NCBI GenBank assembly: GCA_038380795.1 | Contig: CM076261.1 | Coordinates: forward strand, 13,150,556 to 13,214,555 | Direction: 5' to 3' | Origin: Pyrocephalus nanus | Lineage: Eukaryota > Chordata > Aves > Passeriformes > Tyrannidae | DNA: 64,000 bases | Part shown: one piece after another, positions 58,401 to 64,000 of the stretch | Layout of the letters: every line of letters starts with the position of its first letter | Position numbering within the stretch: the stretch's first letter is position 1 | Program-made: the position numbers and the translations under genes | Notes under the pieces: generated by a model | Database searches by the model: none | Seen by the model: the letters and a program-made list of their open reading frames with translations, nothing else | What the model was told of the DNA's origin: nothing

Positions 58401-61066
58401 GAAAGGTTTACATCTGAGTTTCTCACTCACTAGAAAAGGAGATGTGCAATCATATTAGGACGGTGTTCATCCATTAGTAATCAAGCCACTACTAAAACAA
58501 TCTGCCTTTTTTTATTTTCAAGGTTTAAGAGTATGCAATGGAATTTAGATTGCTTCATTTAAAGACTCTTATTAAAAAGCAATGCAACATAGGAATTTAC
58601 TTGAAGCTCAGGGAAGGGAAAAATCTCACCATCTTCAGTATGATAATGGCATGTATAGTGAAAAAGCCAAAAGCTGCCCTGTAGTGTGTGTGTTCTATCC
58701 AAAACTGATGGTCTTTGAAATAGATATTGAATCTCTTTTTACTCATAAAAGGAGTATTTTATGTGTAGCTTTTGTACTCATACAGACTGAAACTGAAAAT
58801 ACATATAAGGAAATATCTTAATTCAGTATTTTCTGTACTGGTTTGAAGACAACTTCTAGTGATACAGACTTCAGTATTGAAGTAAAGTTGATGGGAACAG
58901 GTATAGAGAACAACTTCTTAGTAAATCATATTAATAATTATATGAACTTTGGAGAAAATTTAGACACTTAAGAATTTCTGAAGTATATCACTTGAAATCT
59001 GTATTTCTTAAGATGCTGTTTTTGACATGCTCTTCCAAAGAATGCATGAATATATTTCAGTGGGAATTTGGGGGCAGCAGAAGAATGACACCTCATACTT
59101 CTGCAGATAATTAGACTAGGCTTCGTTATCTGATTGCAATGAGAACGTGATGCTTGTCGTGCCTGAGAATGCAGAAACCTTTTTGTTTTCAAGATATTTT
59201 TAGTTATTTTCTAAATAATTGCATTAAAACATAATAAATTGAAGTTGTAAATTATATAAATTTTATGATGATTCATTATAAGAATAAAGATTATATATTT
59301 CTAAGGGACAACCAGACTTTTCAGGAATGATGCATCTGTGGGTTCAAAAAAATCAAGTTCAATGCTCAACTGTTTCACTTTATGGAAATAAGTAAGCAGA
59401 TTAACACTTATTTTAGGAAAGTTATCTGAAATAGCATTGATTAAAAGTTTCAAGTAATTTTTAATAGCATTGATTAAACATTTCAAGTAATTTTTGTGAT
59501 GGTATTTTTATTAAACATTTTAAGTACAGTTTTTTTGTTCGGCCAAGAGCTGTATTTTGCTATATGTTTCCAGTATGATGATCTCTGTCACAACTCTTTA
59601 AAGTTAAACCTGATTTATTTCTATAGTAGTGCATTTTGGCAGCACTTTTTATAGCACTTGTCTCAGGAAATGAGTGTGCCTAACTTAAAAATGTGAAAAA
59701 GTTAAGAAATTAATAAAGACCCTATAAATATAGTGAAGCTTTTTGTTGGTGTACTTTCGTGAACGCTGCTTCGAGGTATGTGATTACAGTCTGCTGAAAC
59801 TGTTTTGTAACATCAAACAAAGTACTCTGAAGTGTTGGAATTCAAATTAGATTTGCAGAAACTGATTTTTATATATTTTTCTTAAAAAAAAAACCAACAA
59901 CAAACCTTTCATAATTTTTCATATATCAGTGCTGGCCACCATAATAATTAATATACAATTGCATGACCTGCTCTTCAGATTTCTGAGAAGCAGCCTGTAA
60001 AGTCTTAGCCTTAGTTATGTTCATTAGTAATTTCAAATTTGTATGTAATTAATAAATGTTGTTCTTCTTCAAAATGAGGTGTGCAAATTTAGTTTTCATT
60101 ATTTTTACATGCACAAAGGGAGCATGGAGTTTGCTGGGTAGTAATTTGGTAGTTTTTGTCCAGAGGCCTGTATTTTGTTGACCTGCATAATATAAAAAAT
60201 TTCAAGATGCAGACTTTCTTATGAAAGTTCATAAGTAAGAATCTCACTCTGTCTTGTTATTCCGTGTTTAGATATCTCTCTCTGGATTTGGTTAATCTTC
60301 CATTTTCAGTGTGTGTGTTCCAGGTATTTCTGCATACATAGCCACCAGGCTCTGGGAGTACATGGGCGTAGTTCAGTTTGTTTATAGTGGCAAGTGCCTG
60401 CCAGAAAAATTTTTAGAGGTGTCGCTTGTTAGGCTGTCTAAATTCCGTGTACAGCAGATGGCACTGGAAGAGCACATCAGTAGGAGACTTCAGTGATGCT
60501 GTAATTTGTGCAAAATACTAGCGTAGCTGTAGCTGTGCTGAGCATTGTGAAGTTGCATAGTTCATTTCAATGTATTCCAGGAAAGGGTGCATGCTGGGCT
60601 CTTTGGCTTCAGCTCTTTTATATGTAGACTGTGGACAATTCTATACTTGCAAGTGTAAGCGTGTATCATCTATTGAGAGCTGTTTATACAACATTTTTAA
60701 ACACATTGGTATGCTATGTAGAATTACTGAGTTATATGCAAAGGAGGAGAGTATCTGGGTCAGTTCGGGTATTTGACTTTAGGATGTATTTATTTTCTCC
60801 TGTCTTGGACAAAATATATGTAGGAAGTATCACAGAGTGTATCTCGTATGGAAAATTTGTTTAGAGACTTGCTCTCATCATTGAGTGTATTCAGTTCACT
60901 TTGGAGAGCTTTGGACAGGACTGTCACTCACTAGGTTTTTATCATCTTCTCATGTGTGAATGAACTAGACTCTGGATAGATGCATGCTGTTTATGTGCTT
61001 TATATTTGAACATCAAACCTGTCTTGTATCCTCATACGGAATTTTCAAGGGTACAATGAGTCACGC
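55466..61066 (+). other. Probable SOCS6 intron 1, middle part
   Basis: About 5.6 kb between two CR1 copies. AT-rich, with no recognisable gene; it contains a small 33-bp tandem duplication at 59430-59495. I see nothing else to annotate. Confidence 0.5.
59430..59495. repeat. 33-bp tandem duplication
   Basis: Two adjacent units starting AATAGCATTGATTAAA and ending TTTCAAGTAATTTTT differ at about two positions. A more diverged TTTTTATTAAACATTTTAAGTA follows at about 59504-59525. Confidence 0.9.
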
Positions 61067-62962
61067 GTATCGTAGAAAATACTGAGTTGGAAGGGACCCA
61101 TCAAGATCAACGAGTCCAGCTCCTGGTCCTACATAGGACATCCCAAGAATCACACCATCGACCAACTGGTGATGCTTTGCCTAATGCCCCCCAGGACACA
61201 ATTGGCCCTTCTGGCTACCAGAGCACTGCTGACTCTTATTCAACTTGCCACTGACCAGGACCCCCAAGTCTCTTTCTGCAGTGCTGGTCTCCAGCCTCTC
61301 ATTCCCTGCTCTATACACACAACCAGGGTTGCCCATTTCAGGTGCGGAATACGGCACTTTCCCTTGTTCATAGGGTTGGTGATTGCCCATCTCTCCAGTT
61401 TATCAAGGTCTCTGCAAGGACTATCTGCCCTTGAGGGAGTCAACAGCTCCTCCCAATTTAGTGTAGTCAGCAAACTTATTTAGTATCCCTTTAGTATCCC
61501 TGTGTCCAATTCATTTATGAAGATGTTGAAGAGCACTGAGCTGAGGATGGAGCCTTGAGGAACCCCACTAGTGATGGGTCATCAGTCTGATGTAACCCTG
61601 TTCACTGTAAGTATTTGTGCTCAGCCTGTGAGCCAGTTGCTCACCCATCACATAACATTTTGTCCCAAAGGATAGTGTGACAGGTAGTATCAAAACCTTT
61701 GCTGAAGTCCCAGAAGGTTATATCTATTGTCTTTCCTAAATCAGCTAGGGAGGTTACCCTGAAGTAGAAGAAAATCAGGTTTTACAAGCAGGACTTTCCT
61801 CTCATGAAGCCATGCTGTCTGTGACCAATGACTGTGTTGTCTTCTAGGTATTTTTCAGTAGCTCCCAGAATAATCTTCTGCAGGATTTTGTGAGGCACTG
61901 AAGTGAGACTGACAGAGCTGTAGTTTCTGAGGTCCTCTTTCTTTCCCTTCTTGAAAATTAAGGCAACATTTGCCACCTTTCAGTCAGCTGGGACCTGTCT
62001 GGATTCCCAAAACTGCTCAAAAATCAAGAGAGGGTTTGTGATGAGATCGTCTAGTAAATTGAGAATTCTTGGACAAATCCCATCAGACCACACAGATTTG
62101 TAGGGATTCAGCTGGAGCAGATCTCATGAAATTTCAGGATTGACTGTGAGTTGATCATTCTTGCAGTCATGGTTCTCCAGTTCAGGGCACTGAGACCCCC
62201 TTGGTCTATCATTCGTGTTGAAGACAGAGGCGAAGAAAGCATTAAACACCTCTGCCTGTGTCCCTGTTTGGGAAGTGACCATCCTCACCCTGTAACAGGC
62301 CGGTGATATTTCTATACTGCCTGTTCCCATTCATCTATTTGAAAAAACTCTTTTCATTGTCTCCCATATTTCTGGCCAGCTGCGACTCCAGCTGAGCTTT
62401 GGCTGTACGAATTTTCTCCCTGCAGTGGCAAGCAGAATCTCTGTATTCTTCTCATATCACCTGACCTTGCTTCCACTGGGCATACAACTTCCATTTTTGC
62501 CTTATTTCCAAGAATAAATTGCCTGCTCCTCTGCCCTTAGGGGGTGATGTTTAAAAACTGCAAAGACCTGCAAATCATTTTCCTGGCGGACTTTACTTAC
62601 TAGTTTCCTGAGCAGCCTGAAGTCTGCTCTCCTCATGTCCAGAGCTGAGGTTTTGCTGGTACTTTTTCTTCTGTCAGCAGAAATTTTAAACTTGATCACT
62701 TTGTGGCCACTTTGGCCAACATGGCCACCAATCACCACTTTGCTCAGAAGATCCTCTCTGTTGACAAGCAGCAGATCAAGAGGGTCATCTTTCTGAGTTG
62801 GCTGTCTTAGGAACTGTTCCATAAAGTTGTCATCCAGGTTTTTAAGGAATCATTTGGCCCAGGTTGTGCCAGCTGTGTGATGCTTCCGCTTGATTTCTGG
62901 CAAGTTGAAGTCCCTCACAGGGACAAGAGCAGTTGACTTGGAAGTGTCCCATTTGGACGGTC
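61067..62962 (-). mobile_element. CR1 LINE, about 1.9 kb, 5'-truncated with internal deletion
   Basis: An antisense CR1 copy that extends further 5' than the one at 54.2 kb. On the minus strand it encodes, in broken frames, part of the endonuclease domain (DPLDLLLVNREDLL near 62780; ALDMRRADFRLLRKL near 62640), a linker with EVFNAFFASVFN (near 62240), and reverse-transcriptase sequence (FKKGKKEDLRNY near 61950; GHRQHGFMRGKSCL near 61820). At about 61158 it jumps directly from the 3' tail to the segment equivalent to 54768 of the other copy, so about 470 bp is missing relative to it. It is inactive. Confidence 0.93.
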
Positions 62963-64000
62963 GTGCATTTTTTTTTTTATAAAGATATTGGCTACTAAGG
63001 TAGGCTGACAGACATAAAACAGTTTTTTGCTCAAACAGGCTCAGTAGTTGCTTTCTAAGTAAAAAGTTTTGACTAATCTAGGTGCTGCCTTAGAGACTGA
63101 TCTGTTGAGATTATTTTTAGATATTGGATTTTCATTTGTAAAAAAACTCCACGTTTTGATACAGAAAGACCAGCACGTGATAAAAACCTGTTCTTTCAAG
63201 TGACTGGTTTAATCTTTTAGTTATGGAAAAGCTGAAGACTGAAACTATGTTCCTTCAGCCAAATTTTAGGTAACTAATTGTTTTGAAACACACCAATGAC
63301 AAAAGATGTGTGAATCATACAGTTTGGGGCATCTTCTTTCCCTAGTCAGCAATGTGATAGTGCTCCTTTAATTTCTCCCTCATTTAGAAGGCAGATTTTA
63401 CTTTTTTGTGCTTCATTAGCTTTTTTGGGGGGGGGGCGGGGGGGGAGGTGTTTTTTTGTTTTTTTTTTTTTTTTTTTTTCGGAGTTAGGAATTGCCAACA
63501 GTATGCTGTAGTTTCCACAATGATAGGGGAACATTTCTGGAAAAGTGGAAATAGCGTCAGCTTGTGGGTGTCAGAAGCAGTTGGAGAACATTGTGGATTT
63601 CACAGGTGGAGCTAATGTGAGGGTTCCCAGGCTTCTGGCACTACATACACAAAAGCACAGTTAAATTTATGAAATGAACCAACACTGACTTTGTCAGTTT
63701 AGGAGCAGCATAGAATCCTGAAGTTTTAATTTTCACTCATTTTATAGGTTCATCTACTTACCTATGATGAAAAGAGTACTGTAAATTGGTAAGATGGCAA
63801 AATTCAAATGTTTTAGGAATAGAAGGTCAGCAAGACATTTTGAGTCTCCTCTTAATTGACACGTAACTCTCCCTTTATCTGTACTTGTAGGAAATTAAAA
63901 GTAGTATTTTAACCTTTGAAAAGTCATACCCATATCTCGTTATTTACTTCAAATTGTTAAAGTGAAATATGTTGTCTTAGGGTTTCATGACTCTTGGTAC
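62963..64000 (+). other. Probable SOCS6 intron 1, right end of window
   Basis: AT-rich sequence without a recognisable gene. It contains a G-rich run followed by a long T run at 63427-63479. The SOCS6 coding exon is not reached. Confidence 0.5.
63427..63479. repeat. G-run followed by T-run
   Basis: About 19 positions of G broken by one C, then GAGGTG-type bases, then a T tract of 29 positions broken by one G. Low complexity and a likely place for length errors. Confidence 0.9.

Overview
The window is bird nuclear DNA. The evidence is CR1 LINE fragments with the avian 3' end, an avian-type LTR, a gammaretrovirus-like provirus, and three exons whose spliced translation I recognise as the N-terminus of rotatin (RTTN). 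RTTN is on the minus strand at the left edge. In amniotes SOCS6 lies next to it, head-to-head on the other strand. I therefore read the plus-facing CpG island at about 40.3-41.8 kb as the SOCS6 promoter with a non-coding first exon, and the rest of the window as SOCS6 intron 1. That second assignment rests on gene order, not on coding sequence.

Layout. 1-2.4 kb: RTTN exons 3, 2 and 1 (minus strand), with an old LTR in intron 2 and an 18-bp minisatellite in intron 1. 2.2-3.2 kb: RTTN CpG-island promoter with ZNF143-type motifs and a CpG-rich CR1 3' fragment, followed by a second CR1 tail to 3.66 kb. 3.76-11.64 kb: one complete provirus (LTR-leader-gag-pro-pol-env-LTR, plus strand) with 453-bp LTRs, a 4-bp target duplication and a strongly repeated leader. 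11.64-40.3 kb: AT-rich intergenic DNA with no gene that I can support, a duplicated 107-bp element of unknown nature and a POU/SOX motif cluster. 40.3-41.8 kb: putative SOCS6 promoter. 41.1-64 kb: probable SOCS6 intron, carrying two large antisense CR1 copies (54.2-55.5 and 61.1-63.0 kb).

The provirus is the most interesting object. Its LTRs differ at only two positions by my reading, so the insertion is recent. Even so, it lacks almost all of capsid, has frame changes in gag, a stop codon in the integrase zinc domain, a stop in the surface subunit and a deletion across the fusion-peptide region of env. Protease, reverse transcriptase and RNase H are open throughout. The surface subunit begins with what looks like a canonical immunoglobulin domain. 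The element sits 1.3 kb upstream of the RTTN start codon, antisense to RTTN. A young insertion with this much structural damage suggests a defective lineage mobilised in trans.
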